NCBI GenBank assembly: GCA_021798575.1 | Contig: JAJZGI010000025.1 | Coordinates: forward strand, 1-34,226 | Reading direction: 5' to 3' | Source: Pseudomonadota bacterium | GTDB lineage: Bacteria > Pseudomonadota > Alphaproteobacteria > Acetobacterales > Acetobacteraceae | DNA: 34,226 nucleotides | In this document: in pieces, positions 7,806 through 15,860 of the stretch | Layout of the letters: each line of letters begins with the position of its first letter | Position numbering within the stretch: position 1 is the first letter of the stretch | Translations under genes and position numbers: made by a program | Notes under the pieces: model-generated | Database searches by the model: none | Told to the model about the DNA's origin: nothing | The model's input: the letters and a program-made list of their open reading frames with translations, nothing else

Positions 7806-8395
7806 TTCAGTTGTCTGCGCTCCATCTCGCACTCCAGCAGGAACTCCAGCGCCTCCAGCCGCCAGAAGGCGTGCTCGACGCTGCTGCCCCAGGCGTAGAC
7901 GCCGTGCCCGGCGATTGCGTAGCCGATCGGCGGGTCGCGCAGGAGCAGGGGTTCGATGGTGGCGGCCAGGCGGGCGATGTCCTGGTCGTTCTCATAGACC
8001 GGGAGGGTGACATCCATCTCATGGCTGGCAAAACCGAACGCCTTCAGGATTTCATAGTTGGAAAAAATAATTCCACCGCAGGCGGAGAGCACGGTGGCGG
8101 CCACCGAATGGCCATGCAGCACCGCGCCGATGGGCGGGAACAGCCGGTAGAGCTGGCAGTGCAGCAGGGTCTCGGCGCTGGGTTTTTGGCCGGGGTCGCG
8201 CGTTGCACCGTCCAGCCCCACGGCGATGATGTCGTCCCGCTTCAACCGGCCTTTGTGGACGCCGCTGCGGGTGATGGCGATGGAATCCGTATCCACCCGC
8301 GCCGAGAGGTTGCCGGCAGAGCCCGGCACCCAGCGATGCCTATCCATGCGCTGGCCAGCCTCGACCAGCGCATGGGCCAGATCAGCCGGGACCAT
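7802..8395 (-). CDS. mtnB: methylthioribulose-1-phosphate dehydratase
   Basis: This class II aldolase-fold protein of 197 residues dehydrates methylthioribulose-1-phosphate in methionine salvage. Zinc ligands H94 and H96 lie in VLHGHSVAATV and a third, H164, in AGHGVYAWG; E75 (SAETLLH) matches the family catalytic Glu region. The start is the ATG at 8395, one base after the tatA stop; an upstream in-frame ATG at 8446 would overlap tatA. Genes for earlier steps (mtnA, mtnN or mtnK) are not in the window. Confidence 0.93.
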   Translation of the reverse strand: MVPADLAHALVEAGQRMDRHRWVPGSAGNLSARVDTDSIAITRSGVHKGRLKRDDIIAVGLDGATRDPGQKPSAETLLHCQLYRLFPPIGAVLHGHSVAATVLSACGGIIFSNYEILKAFGFASHEMDVTLPVYENDQDIARLAATIEPLLLRDPPIGYAIAGHGVYAWGSSVEHAFWRLEALEFLLECEMERRQLK

Positions 8396-8396
8396 C

Positions 8397-8627
8397 TCAG
8401 CCCTGGTTGACGGTCGTCTTGGTCTGCTCGGGCAGCGGCGCTGCAAGCGGGCCGGGCGCGCTCATCGAGGCGTCCTGCTCCTTGGGCTCATCCGCCGCGA
8501 TGTTCTGCTTGAAGGTTTTGATCCCCTTGCCGAATTCGCCCATCAGGTTACTGACCTTGCCGGTGCCAAACAGCAGCATCACGACGATCAGCACCACCAT
8601 CCAGTGCCAGATGCTCAATCCACCCAT
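8397..8627 (-). CDS. tatA: Sec-independent protein translocase subunit TatA
   Basis: This 76-aa protein has one N-terminal membrane helix (IWHWMVVLIVVMLLFGTGKV), the FGTGK hinge, an amphipathic helix (NLMGEFGKGIKTFKQNI) and an acidic, Pro-rich tail, as in TatA. It forms the pore of the twin-arginine export system for folded proteins. The start MGGLSIWHW at 8627 has a GGAG site six bases upstream; the ATG four codons earlier lacks this. tatB and tatC are not adjacent. Instead tatA heads the methionine-salvage genes, separated from mtnB by one base. Confidence 0.93.
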   Translation of the reverse strand: MGGLSIWHWMVVLIVVMLLFGTGKVSNLMGEFGKGIKTFKQNIAADEPKEQDASMSAPGPLAAPLPEQTKTTVNQG

Positions 8628-8719
8628 GATAATCTCCAACCCAGTAGGTTTGTATCCGGGGCATTCTACGCCGATCGGGACGGGATGCCAAATCTGCGAT
8701 CGATTCGATGAAATCCGGG

Positions 8720-8769
8720 GTTTTTTGTTATGATATCGTAATAATATAAGCGTGGGTGGGCAGGGGGGG
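8720..8769 (-). repeat. conserved 3' flank of the repeated gene family, copy 2
   Basis: Read on the minus strand, this follows the stop of the gene at 8770. It repeats the GCCCACCCACGC, AT-rich and ATCATAACAAAA pattern found after the family copy at the left edge of the window. It also occupies the upstream region of tatA, so a tatA promoter may lie within or beside it. Confidence 0.55.
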
Positions 8770-9378
8770 TTAGAGGTAAAAATCGCGCGGGTTGAAGAAC
8801 TGGCGGGCGGCGAGTTGGGCCTCGGCGGGGGTCATCGGCCTGGGTGGTGGCGCTGGGTGCCAGATTTTTCGTAGTGGTTTTTGGGGTTTTTCGGGCGTTG
8901 GCGTGGGGGGTGGCGTGCGCTTGATGCGTGGCTTTTTGGGCAGTTTGAGGCAGGCGGGGGTTTTGAGCCCGACCATGCGGCAGAGTGGCCGCAGGCTGCG
9001 TGCGAGAGTCGGGTGGGTGGCGATGAGGGATTGGGTCTCGGGCTCGTCCAGCAATGTTTTGAGCTGGAAGTGGGCGACGGCGACACCGGAGTTGGGAAAC
9101 AGGTGCAGCAACCAGGCGAAATTGGTCGGCGGGTAGTATTCAATCGTGCTGGGTTTTGGGTTTGCGGGCGTTGCGCGCGGCGTGGTGCGTTTTGGACGGG
9201 GTGGGAGCGGCCCGCGCTCGATGAGGATGCGCAGCCGGTGGGTCAGGCGGATCAGACGGTTGGTGAGGAGTTGGCAGAGCGAGTGCGGCATGTTGACGCG
9301 ACGCGCATGGTCGCCCAGCGACTGCACGAGGTACATGACGATGTGGTAGAGGCGCGTGTTGATTGGCTCACCGGACAT
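8770..9378 (-). CDS. hypothetical protein of a repeated family
   Basis: A protein of about 202 residues that I cannot assign to a named family. The N-terminal half is helical with several Leu, His and Arg residues (YHIVMYLVQSLGDHARR, LCQLLTNRLIRLTHRLRILI). A Pro/Arg/Lys-rich linker follows, then a middle segment (NFAWLLHLFPNSGVAVAHFQ), and a second basic Pro-rich linker leads to the terminal motif AEAQLAARQFFNPRDFYL. That C-terminus and its 3' flank recur at the left edge of the window. The start at 9378 (MSGEP) is preferred over 9414, but both are possible. Basic linkers could suggest nucleic-acid contact, but this is speculative. Confidence 0.7.
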   Translation of the reverse strand: MSGEPINTRLYHIVMYLVQSLGDHARRVNMPHSLCQLLTNRLIRLTHRLRILIERGPLPPRPKRTTPRATPANPKPSTIEYYPPTNFAWLLHLFPNSGVAVAHFQLKTLLDEPETQSLIATHPTLARSLRPLCRMVGLKTPACLKLPKKPRIKRTPPPTPTPEKPQKPLRKIWHPAPPPRPMTPAEAQLAARQFFNPRDFYL

Positions 9379-9448
9379 GCTGTTAGTTATAGTGACATTT
9401 TGTGGGGGAGTCAAGGGGAAATTTGGGGTGTTTTTGGGTGGTTTTGAC

Positions 9449-9494
9449 GGATGGATCGCTTCGTCATGCTGCGCATGACTCGCGATGACGGATG
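9449..9494. repeat. dispersed palindromic repeat, copy A
   Basis: An imperfect palindrome with the outer pair GATCGC/GCGATG and the inner pair GTCATGC/GCATGAC. It has the overall form GGATCGCTTC...TCGCGATGACGG. The same layout, GGATTGCTTC...TCGCAATGACC, appears at 16567-16605, which marks a dispersed intergenic repeat of the kind common in alphaproteobacteria. Confidence 0.6.
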
Positions 9495-9535
9495 GTGGGG
9501 CAGGCTGCGTATCATTTTCACCATCGTGACCGGCT

Positions 9536-10483
9536 CTAATGTATCCAGGAGGCGGCGAGAATCGACCCGAGATTATACAGGATATGCAGCAGGATTGCCG
9601 GGCGGATGGAGCGGAATTTCAGCCGCAGAGCGGCCGCGCCCATGGCCATCAGCCCGATATCGATGAACCCTGGTGGGTAATAGAGTTTTTCCGGCGCGTG
9701 CAGCGCCATGAACAACAGGGTGGTGACGATGGCGGCTGAGATGGGGCCAAACCGCGCGGCGATGCCGGCGAAGGCGATGCCGCGAAACACGAGCTCCTCC
9801 AGTATTGGCGCCAGGAGCAGCGCCACGACCAGCGGCGGCAGCAGCGCCCAGCCGGTGCCGGTGAACAGGCGGGCCATCGGAACGTTCTGTAGCCTGGCTA
9901 AGTCGGGCGGGATGAAATGAAACAGCAGTAGCACGACGCCGATGATGGCCAGCGCAGCGGTGGCCGCCGCGACATAGGCCGCAGCCGGGGCGGGGCCGAG
10001 CGCCAGGCCGCTGGCGCTGCCATCCTGCTGATGCGTGGGGCCCAGGCGGCGGACAACCCAGGCCACCCAGAGTGCGGCTGAGAGCTCCCCCGCGCAGACC
10101 GTGCCCAGCAGAAACCCCCGCCCGCCGAAGGCCACCCGCGCCGGGCTGTGCCGGGCGATCAACACGAGGTCCTCCAGCGTGAGCAGGTTGGCGAAGAGCA
10201 GGCTGCCCGCGAGCATGAGCGCGCCGAACCCCAGTACGGCCCAGGCGGCTTGCGCCGGCCCCAGTTTCGGCGGATTGGTGGGCGATGCCCTGACGCCGGG
10301 GAGTGCGCCGAAGCCGAGCCCGAAGATGGTCACATCCGCCCCGAATGCGGCGCCGATTTGCGTGAGTTGCCGCCCCAGGAGTGCCAGATGGTGGAACATC
10401 AGCCCGCCCAGCCCGAGCATGATGGCGGCACCCAGCGCCGCCAGCCCGGCCAGCCAGAGCAGGCTTAACGCTAGAGTTTTCAT
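9536..10483 (-). CDS. CPBP-family intramembrane metalloprotease
   Basis: This 315-aa multispan membrane protein carries the three CPBP (Rce1/Abi-like) motifs in order: EE229-230 and R234 in EELVFRG, H262 in FMALH, and H300/N304 in HILYN. These residues bind the metal and form the active site within the membrane. The C-terminal third is the protease domain; the N-terminal part adds several helices and a Pro-rich loop. The ATG overlaps the stop of gluQ (ATGA), so the two are translationally coupled. Substrates are unknown; bacterial members include bacteriocin-immunity and prenyl-type proteases. Confidence 0.87.
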   Translation of the reverse strand: MKTLALSLLWLAGLAALGAAIMLGLGGLMFHHLALLGRQLTQIGAAFGADVTIFGLGFGALPGVRASPTNPPKLGPAQAAWAVLGFGALMLAGSLLFANLLTLEDLVLIARHSPARVAFGGRGFLLGTVCAGELSAALWVAWVVRRLGPTHQQDGSASGLALGPAPAAAYVAAATAALAIIGVVLLLFHFIPPDLARLQNVPMARLFTGTGWALLPPLVVALLLAPILEELVFRGIAFAGIAARFGPISAAIVTTLLFMALHAPEKLYYPPGFIDIGLMAMGAAALRLKFRSIRPAILLHILYNLGSILAASWIH

Positions 10484-11301
10484 GCGGCCTCCATGCGGGC
10501 GAAGCGCTCCAGGAGGACGCTGGGTTTGACGCCCGACTCGCGCAGGGCGCGCAGGCTCTCCGCGCCGTCCCGCTTGGTCAGGCGTTGGCCCGCCGCGTTG
10601 CGCAGCAGCGGATGGTGGGCATATTTGGGTGTGGGCAGGCCGAGCAGCGCTTGTAACAGCACCTGCACATGCGTGGCGGGGCGAAGATCCTCGCCGCGGA
10701 GGATGTGGGTGACGCCTTGGGCGGCGTCGTCATGCACGACGCAGAGATGGTAGCTGGTCGGGATGTCCCGCCGGGCCAGCACGATGTCCCCGAAGGTTTC
10801 GGGCCGTGCCGCGACCCAGCCGGAATCGGCCTCGAAGAATTTCAACGCGCCGGTTATCGCCGATGCCGCCGCCGTGTCCAGCCGGAGCGCGTAGGCGTGG
10901 CCCGCGTTGATCCGCCCGGCGCGCGCATCCGGGTGCAGGTGCCGGCAGGTGCCGGGATAGACCGGCGTGGCGCCGTGCGGCGCGGCCTGGGCCTCGGCGA
11001 TCTCGCGGCGGGAGCAGAAGCACGGGTAGAGCAGCCCGCGCGACGAGAGCCCAGACAGCGCCGTCTGATACTCAGCCAGATGCGCGGACTGCACCCGTAC
11101 CTCGCCATCCCAGCGCAGACCGAGCCAGTGGAGATCGTACAGCGCGGCGGCGGCGAAGGCGGGGGTGCAGCGGGTGCTGTCGATATCCTCCAGCCGCAGC
11201 CGGAACAGCTCGCCTTGTTGCCGGTTTTTCCAGGCGCAATAGGCGTGGCCCAGGTGCAGGAGACCCGTGGGGCTGGGGGCGAAGCGGGTGATGGTTTCCA
11301 T
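10480..11301 (-). CDS. gluQ: glutamyl-Q tRNA(Asp) synthetase
   Basis: This 273-aa protein is a truncated class I glutamyl-tRNA synthetase paralogue (YadB/GluQ). It activates glutamate and attaches it to queuosine of tRNA-Asp. The HIGH-like motif is HLGH (16-19) after RFAPSPTG. The KMSKS-like motif is RLTKRDG near residue 245. A zinc site is formed by C94, C96 (YPCFCSRREI), Y115 and C119 (YPGTCRHL). The anticodon-binding domain of GltX is absent, and the total length is typical of GluQ. Its stop codon overlaps the start of the CPBP protease. Confidence 0.94.
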   Translation of the reverse strand: METITRFAPSPTGLLHLGHAYCAWKNRQQGELFRLRLEDIDSTRCTPAFAAAALYDLHWLGLRWDGEVRVQSAHLAEYQTALSGLSSRGLLYPCFCSRREIAEAQAAPHGATPVYPGTCRHLHPDARAGRINAGHAYALRLDTAAASAITGALKFFEADSGWVAARPETFGDIVLARRDIPTSYHLCVVHDDAAQGVTHILRGEDLRPATHVQVLLQALLGLPTPKYAHHPLLRNAAGQRLTKRDGAESLRALRESGVKPSVLLERFARMEAA

Positions 11302-11492
11302 GCGCGGCTGAGGTTACACGCAAGCCGCCGGTATTGGCGAGATGATGACAAGTGCGATGCAGCGGGCCGCGCGCCTTGCGGTGCGGCGCCGCTTTTGTCA
11401 TAAAGTTCGCATGACTCGCAGCGACCACCAGATATGGCTGAGTTTAGCGGTTGAACCCCTGAGTATAGTCCCGTTCTGGGACCGGTTCAGTA

Positions 11493-12053
11493 ATGCTTGA
11501 GGGCGGGTTTGGCTTTCCCGCTCTGGTGTTGAACGCGGATTTCCGTCCGCTCTCGTATTTTCCGTTATCGACGTGGAACTGGCAGGATGCCGTGAAGGCG
11601 GTGTTCCTGGACCGGGTTTCCGTGCTCTCGGAATATGAGAAGCAGGTGCGCTCGCCCAGCTTTTCCATGCGGTTGCCCAGCGTGATCGCGCTGCGGGACT
11701 TTATTCCGTCCGCGCGCTCGCCCGCCTTCACCCGGTTCAACGTGTTTCTGCGTGATGGGTTCACCTGCCAGTATTGCAGCCGCAAGCGCAACGCGCCGGA
11801 GCTGACGTTCGACCATGTGATCCCGCGTGCGCGGGGCGGGCGGACGAGTTGGGAGAATGTCGTGACCGCGTGTGGCGCCTGCAACCTGCGCAAGGGCGCC
11901 AAGTTGCCGCGCGAGTGCAATATGATCCCGCGCCAGGAGCCGCGTCGGCCGAGCTGCTGGGAGTTGCAGGACCGGGGCAGGGGGTTCCCGCCCAATTTCC
12001 TGCATGAGAGCTGGCGGGATTTTCTGTACTGGGATTCCGAACTGGAGAACTGA
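11493..12053 (+). CDS. HNH endonuclease family protein
   Basis: This 186-aa protein carries an HNH/ββα-metal motif: C92-x2-C95 (TCQYC), DH107-108 in TFDHVIPRARGG, N122 (WENVV) and C127-x2-C130 (CGACN). The N-terminal half (ALVLNADFRPLSYFPLSTW) is the conserved domain seen in a housekeeping-type HNH protein found across alphaproteobacteria. The biological substrate of this family is not established to my knowledge. The start is the ATG at 11493 with a weak ribosome-binding site. Upstream, GTCCC/GGGAC at 11468-11482 could form a small hairpin. Confidence 0.88.
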   Translation: MLEGGFGFPALVLNADFRPLSYFPLSTWNWQDAVKAVFLDRVSVLSEYEKQVRSPSFSMRLPSVIALRDFIPSARSPAFTRFNVFLRDGFTCQYCSRKRNAPELTFDHVIPRARGGRTSWENVVTACGACNLRKGAKLPRECNMIPRQEPRRPSCWELQDRGRGFPPNFLHESWRDFLYWDSELEN

Positions 12054-12217
12054 GGCGGGGCGGCGATATTTCGGCATTATCTGACGATATTCTGACATAC
12101 TGGACACATGGCCCCTGGGGGCGATGACAATCTCGTTGCGGCTTATCGCCATTACGGCTAAAAGAACTTGATTTTATAGGTTTTTTATCCATAGTGCCAT
12201 TTCAGGCGGGTTTTAGC

Positions 12218-12230
12218 GTTTTATTAAAAC
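12218..12230. promoter_or_regulatory. AT-rich palindrome upstream of the TadE cluster
   Basis: GTTTTATTAAAAC is a perfect 13-base palindrome around a central T. It lies within a larger GGCG...CGCC-bounded segment about 60 bases before the first TadE-like gene. It is a candidate operator or hairpin; no regulator can be named. Confidence 0.3.
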
Positions 12231-12291
12231 TTCGCCATCTTGAATCCGCCGTGCAGCCTGCTCTCGTATCTGTCTCTTGAATGTCTGGGGA

Positions 12292-13005
12292 ATGCCGCCT
12301 TTGAGCCTGTCACCAAGTGAGTTCGCCTTGAGGTTCCGGCCGCGCCTGCCGCCGGTGATGCGCAGGTTCGCCGGCCGCCGCGCCGTGTTCGCGATCGAAT
12401 TTGCCATCGTGGCGCCGGTTTTCCTGCTGCTCCTGTTCGTGGTGTTCGAGGTCTCCTACGACCTGTTCATGCAGGAGGTGCTGAACAACACGCTGCAATA
12501 TACCGCCCGCGAGATCCAGATCGGCAATACCCAGGGCGGTGCCAGCTCGACCTTCGTGCGGCAGAATTTCTGCCCGGCGGACGGCGGGCTGCTGAACTGC
12601 AACAGCGTGTATCTGCGCGTTCAGGCGCTCGACTTCACCCCTGGCTCATGCAGCAATCTTTCCAACAGCTCCACGGGGGACGTATATGACGCGACGAGCG
12701 GGCAGCTCCCGGTGACCAACGGCGTGCTGCAACTGGGGGATTTCTACAATGGCGCCGGGGACCCTGGAAGTGGCGCTCCCGTCGGGCTCTCGCCCTGCGC
12801 CACGCCGAACTCCAACAGCGGCTTCTGCAACCCCGGGCCGAGCCAGATGGTGCTGGTCACCGCTGTCTATGTCGCCCCCAGCTTTCTCGACGGGCTGGTG
12901 CTGGACCGGTTGCAGTATAACAACCAATATATACGTGGCCAGCTCGCCACCGCCGCCTTCGTGACCGAGCCGTTTGCCACCACCTCCCCGGTGAACCCGT
13001 GCTGA
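12292..13005 (+). CDS. TadE-like pseudopilin protein
   Basis: About 237 residues. A basic N-terminus (LRFRPRLPPVMRRFAGRRA) precedes one long hydrophobic helix preceded by a Glu, AVFAIEFAIVAPVFLLLLFVVFEVSYDL. This is the TadE layout, and the Glu is the residue conserved in type IV pilin-like proteins. The exported part is rich in Ser, Asn, Gly and Cys. TadE/F proteins are minor pseudopilins of the tight-adherence (Flp) pilus. I chose ATG 12292, with GGGGA just upstream, over an in-frame TTG at 12277. The next gene begins with a GTG overlapping this stop by seven bases. No tadA, B or C or flp gene is in the window. Confidence 0.83.
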   Translation: MPPLSLSPSEFALRFRPRLPPVMRRFAGRRAVFAIEFAIVAPVFLLLLFVVFEVSYDLFMQEVLNNTLQYTAREIQIGNTQGGASSTFVRQNFCPADGGLLNCNSVYLRVQALDFTPGSCSNLSNSSTGDVYDATSGQLPVTNGVLQLGDFYNGAGDPGSGAPVGLSPCATPNSNSGFCNPGPSQMVLVTAVYVAPSFLDGLVLDRLQYNNQYIRGQLATAAFVTEPFATTSPVNPC

Positions 13006-13985
13006 GGCGCGTGCGCCCTGCACTCTGGCGGGACCGGCGGTCGGTCGCGGCGCTGGAGTTCGTGCTGGTGGCGCCCGTGCTCGTCATCATCCTGTTCGGC
13101 GTGTATGATATCTCCCAGGCGATGATCTGCTATGAGGAGGTCTATGGCGCGGCGCATTCCATCGCCGCCTCCGTCACCAACATGTCCGTGCAGCCCGATG
13201 GCTCGACCGCGCTGACCTACCAGCAGGTGCAGCAGGCGGCCTCCGAGATCTGGGGGCAGATTCCGCAACTGCGCTCCGGCTACCAGGATGGCACCAAGTC
13301 GGTCACCATCTCCTCCATCGTTTTTCAGCCCACGAACGCGAGTGCCAGTTGCGGCCAGAACAACACCACGCCGTGCTACACGCCGGTGGTGGTATGGAGC
13401 GAGCTCTATACCGGCGGGGACAGCGGGCGGACCTTCCAGGCTTCCCACTCCAACACCACCACGATAACATATCGATACACCTACACGCCGAACGGCAGCA
13501 ACGAGCCAATAACCAATACCGTGACCGTGCCGATCATCGACACCACCGCGCCGCTGCGCTCCTGCTCGGGCACCTCCACCATCCCCAGCCCGCCTAATCC
13601 GCCGTTGATCGGCTCGCTGAACCAGAGCCTGCCGAATGATGGTTCCTCCAGCGACATGACGAACCTGCGGACGTTGAACCTGACCGATTCCGGGCCCGGT
13701 GACGTTCCGCCTGCGCCGATCATGGTCGTGGATGTGCATCTGGCGTATCAGCCGGTGATCGGCCTGTTCATCAGCACGCCGATCGACTTCTGGGTGAATG
13801 GGTACTGGCCGGTGCGTAGCGTGAAGAGCACCGTCTCCGGCACGCCGGCGACGCTCAACCTGGATTTCACCACCATCAACGCCGCGAGCCTTTTGACCGG
13901 CGGGCCAGGCGGTGGGCCTGCGAATATCGACAGCTATTGTGTGAACACCACCCTGGCGCAGCCAGGCCCGGGGGCGACATCATGA
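12999..13985 (+). CDS. TadE/TadF-like pseudopilin protein
   Basis: This 328-aa protein begins at GTG 12999, overlapping the previous stop. It has a basic start (LRRVRPALWRDRRS), then the pilin-like helix VAALEFVLVAPVLVIILFGVYDIS with Glu at the conserved position. A long extracytoplasmic Ser/Thr/Asn-rich domain follows, and ends in a region of beta-type sequence (MVVDVHLAYQPVIGLFISTP). It is longer than typical TadF. It is followed by an ATGA overlap with the TadG-like gene, so the three are one coupled unit. Confidence 0.8.
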   Translation: MLRRVRPALWRDRRSVAALEFVLVAPVLVIILFGVYDISQAMICYEEVYGAAHSIAASVTNMSVQPDGSTALTYQQVQQAASEIWGQIPQLRSGYQDGTKSVTISSIVFQPTNASASCGQNNTTPCYTPVVVWSELYTGGDSGRTFQASHSNTTTITYRYTYTPNGSNEPITNTVTVPIIDTTAPLRSCSGTSTIPSPPNPPLIGSLNQSLPNDGSSSDMTNLRTLNLTDSGPGDVPPAPIMVVDVHLAYQPVIGLFISTPIDFWVNGYWPVRSVKSTVSGTPATLNLDFTTINAASLLTGGPGGGPANIDSYCVNTTLAQPGPGATS

Positions 13986-15790
13986 AAAACCTTGTAAACC
14001 GTTTTGTGCAGAGCCGGCGTGGCGCCATCGCGATCATGTTCGCGCTGGCGTTATTGCCGTTGGTGATGCTGGTCGGCCTCTCGATCGATTATTCCTTCTA
14101 TTCCCAGGCCCGCGCGCAGTTCACGCTGGCGGGGGATGCCGCGGCCAACTACGCGATCCGGGAAGCGACGGCGACCTACACGCTCGAATCCTACAACGGC
14201 AACCCCAACGCCAGCGCGGATGCGGTGAGCGTGGGCGAGACTGCGGGCAAGAACTGGTTCACCTCGCAGCTCGCGACGCTGCCGACCACCACCATCTCGG
14301 GCTCGACGCCTACCGTTACGGTAACGCCGAACCAGAAGCTCTCCCCCACGAACCCGGCGGGATTCACCGCGACGGTCTCGTATCGGGGCATCTATCCGCC
14401 GTTCTTCAATCATCTGTTCGGCACCACGCGGGACTGGTATATCGACGGAACCTCCGGCGCGAACTCGCAATATTCCTATGTCGAGGTGCTGGTGATGATG
14501 GACACCTCGGCCTCCATGCTCGTGAGCGCGGACCCCGCGGGTGTGGCCACGATGGATGACAATACGGTGTGCATTCCATCCGCTGAAATCTCCGATACGC
14601 AGGGAATCAGCGGCAGCGGCGCCTATGATGACCCTGACCATCTGGTGAACTGGAGCCAGGTGAATAATATTGTCCCCGGCACCAGCGGGACCTCCGCCCG
14701 CTGCAACAATACCAGAAAAAATTATTATTATGGCGCATTTGCGCCCTGCGCCTTCGCCTGCCATACCACGACCAACACCGTGGCGGACGGGAATTACGGC
14801 GACCTGTATGGCATGGCGCGCCGGCTGGGCGTGCAGATGAAGACCGACGTCGTGTTCAATGCCACGGAATCCGTGATCAACACGATGATCACGAGTCACC
14901 AGGTGCCGGGGCAGTTCACCGTGGGGGTTTATCAGTTCAATGATAACGCGTGCCCGATTGTCACCGGGAATACCTCGTCGGGCGATGCGCTGGCGGAGGC
15001 CACGAGCGACCTCACCGGTGCGCTGCAAACCGTGGATGGCGATGACTATAATAAAACGCCAAATGAGTTGAATTTTCCGCCGCTCGTGAACAGTAGCGAG
15101 ACCGATGACTTCACGAATTTCCCGCAATCGGTCGCGGACCTTATCAGCGGCAACTTCAGTTGCCTGCCCACCCCCGCCACCACCAACAACCAGAATACGC
15201 CGCCCACGCAGATCACCGGCACGCCTTTGCAGACGCCGCCGCCGCCCGGGACCACGCCTGGCAGTCAGGCGCAGTACCCCGAGAAGAATATCTTCATCAT
15301 CACCGATGGCATGGGCGATACTTCACAAGACAGCGCCTGCGGGCGTTATCTGGGCGAGATCACCTCGATCCAGGCGGAGCAGGCCCAAACCATCGCGACA
15401 GGCTGTGCCTCGAGCGGCGGCGCGGCGCCCACCGCGGTCTGCCAGAGTTTGAAGGATCTCGGCTTCACCGTCTATGTATTGGATGTCGCCTACCCATCGG
15501 TGGTGGTACAGTTCTATTATCAGGCTCGCGTCGGCAATACCTCGAACGCCAATATCGCGCAGGATTTCCCGGCGCTGACCACGAGCAATAATGGGACGCC
15601 GTACCTTTGGAATCAGACCTCGAACACCTATGGCAGTACGGCCACGCTCTCACCCGATGCGCAGGCGATGCAGGCCTGTGCCTCCAGCCCGAGTGACTTC
15701 TTCCTGGCCAGCAGCTCGGCGGATATCACCAATGCGATGGCGCAGATGCTGAAATCAGCGCTGGATTCCGCCACGCGCATCACGGAGTAG
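13982..15790 (+). CDS. TadG-like protein with von Willebrand factor A-type domain
   Basis: This 602-aa protein has the TadE/G N-terminal helix (GAIAIMFALALLPLVMLVGLSIDYSFYSQAR). From about residue 168 a VWA-like domain follows, with the metal-ion (MIDAS) motif DTSAS at 174-178 (VLVMMDTSASM) and a later strand FIITDGMGD. A Thr/Pro-rich segment interrupts the domain. In Tad systems TadG is thought to anchor or organise pilus assembly at the envelope. The ATG at 13982 overlaps the previous stop (ATGA). Many Asn, Ser and Cys residues suggest a secreted or periplasmic mature part with disulfides. Confidence 0.83.
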   Translation: MKNLVNRFVQSRRGAIAIMFALALLPLVMLVGLSIDYSFYSQARAQFTLAGDAAANYAIREATATYTLESYNGNPNASADAVSVGETAGKNWFTSQLATLPTTTISGSTPTVTVTPNQKLSPTNPAGFTATVSYRGIYPPFFNHLFGTTRDWYIDGTSGANSQYSYVEVLVMMDTSASMLVSADPAGVATMDDNTVCIPSAEISDTQGISGSGAYDDPDHLVNWSQVNNIVPGTSGTSARCNNTRKNYYYGAFAPCAFACHTTTNTVADGNYGDLYGMARRLGVQMKTDVVFNATESVINTMITSHQVPGQFTVGVYQFNDNACPIVTGNTSSGDALAEATSDLTGALQTVDGDDYNKTPNELNFPPLVNSSETDDFTNFPQSVADLISGNFSCLPTPATTNNQNTPPTQITGTPLQTPPPPGTTPGSQAQYPEKNIFIITDGMGDTSQDSACGRYLGEITSIQAEQAQTIATGCASSGGAAPTAVCQSLKDLGFTVYVLDVAYPSVVVQFYYQARVGNTSNANIAQDFPALTTSNNGTPYLWNQTSNTYGSTATLSPDAQAMQACASSPSDFFLASSSADITNAMAQMLKSALDSATRITE

Positions 15791-15819
15791 GGCGCGAGGG
15801 CCTTATGCCACCCACCTAC

Positions 15820-15836
15820 GATGATGAGTCATCATC
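15820..15836. repeat. 17-base perfect palindrome between convergent genes
   Basis: GATGATGA-G-TCATCATC lies between the TadG-like gene (+) and the ParE toxin (-). With a one-base centre it cannot form a normal hairpin terminator and has no adjoining T-run. A protein-binding site is more plausible. Confidence 0.4.
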
Positions 15837-15860
15837 TACGGCGGTTGGTATTACTCCTGA

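Noticed and set aside
9451-9666. 71-codon plus-strand frame starting at 9451
   Set aside because: It starts inside the dispersed palindromic repeat and runs into the 3' end of the CPBP gene; composition is not protein-like.
11356-11395. GC-palindrome followed by T-run as terminator of gluQ promoter region
   Set aside because: GCGGCGCCGC has no loop, and the T-run is short and upstream of gluQ, not downstream.
13349-13597. possible frameshifted extra gene within the second TadE-like gene
   Set aside because: The main frame is continuous with start and stop overlaps on both sides; the alternative is Gln/His-rich shadow.
14051-15127. 358-codon open frame antisense to the TadG-like gene
   Set aside because: His/Arg/Ile low-complexity translation without motifs; the sense strand has a clear TadG/VWA protein coupled to its neighbours.
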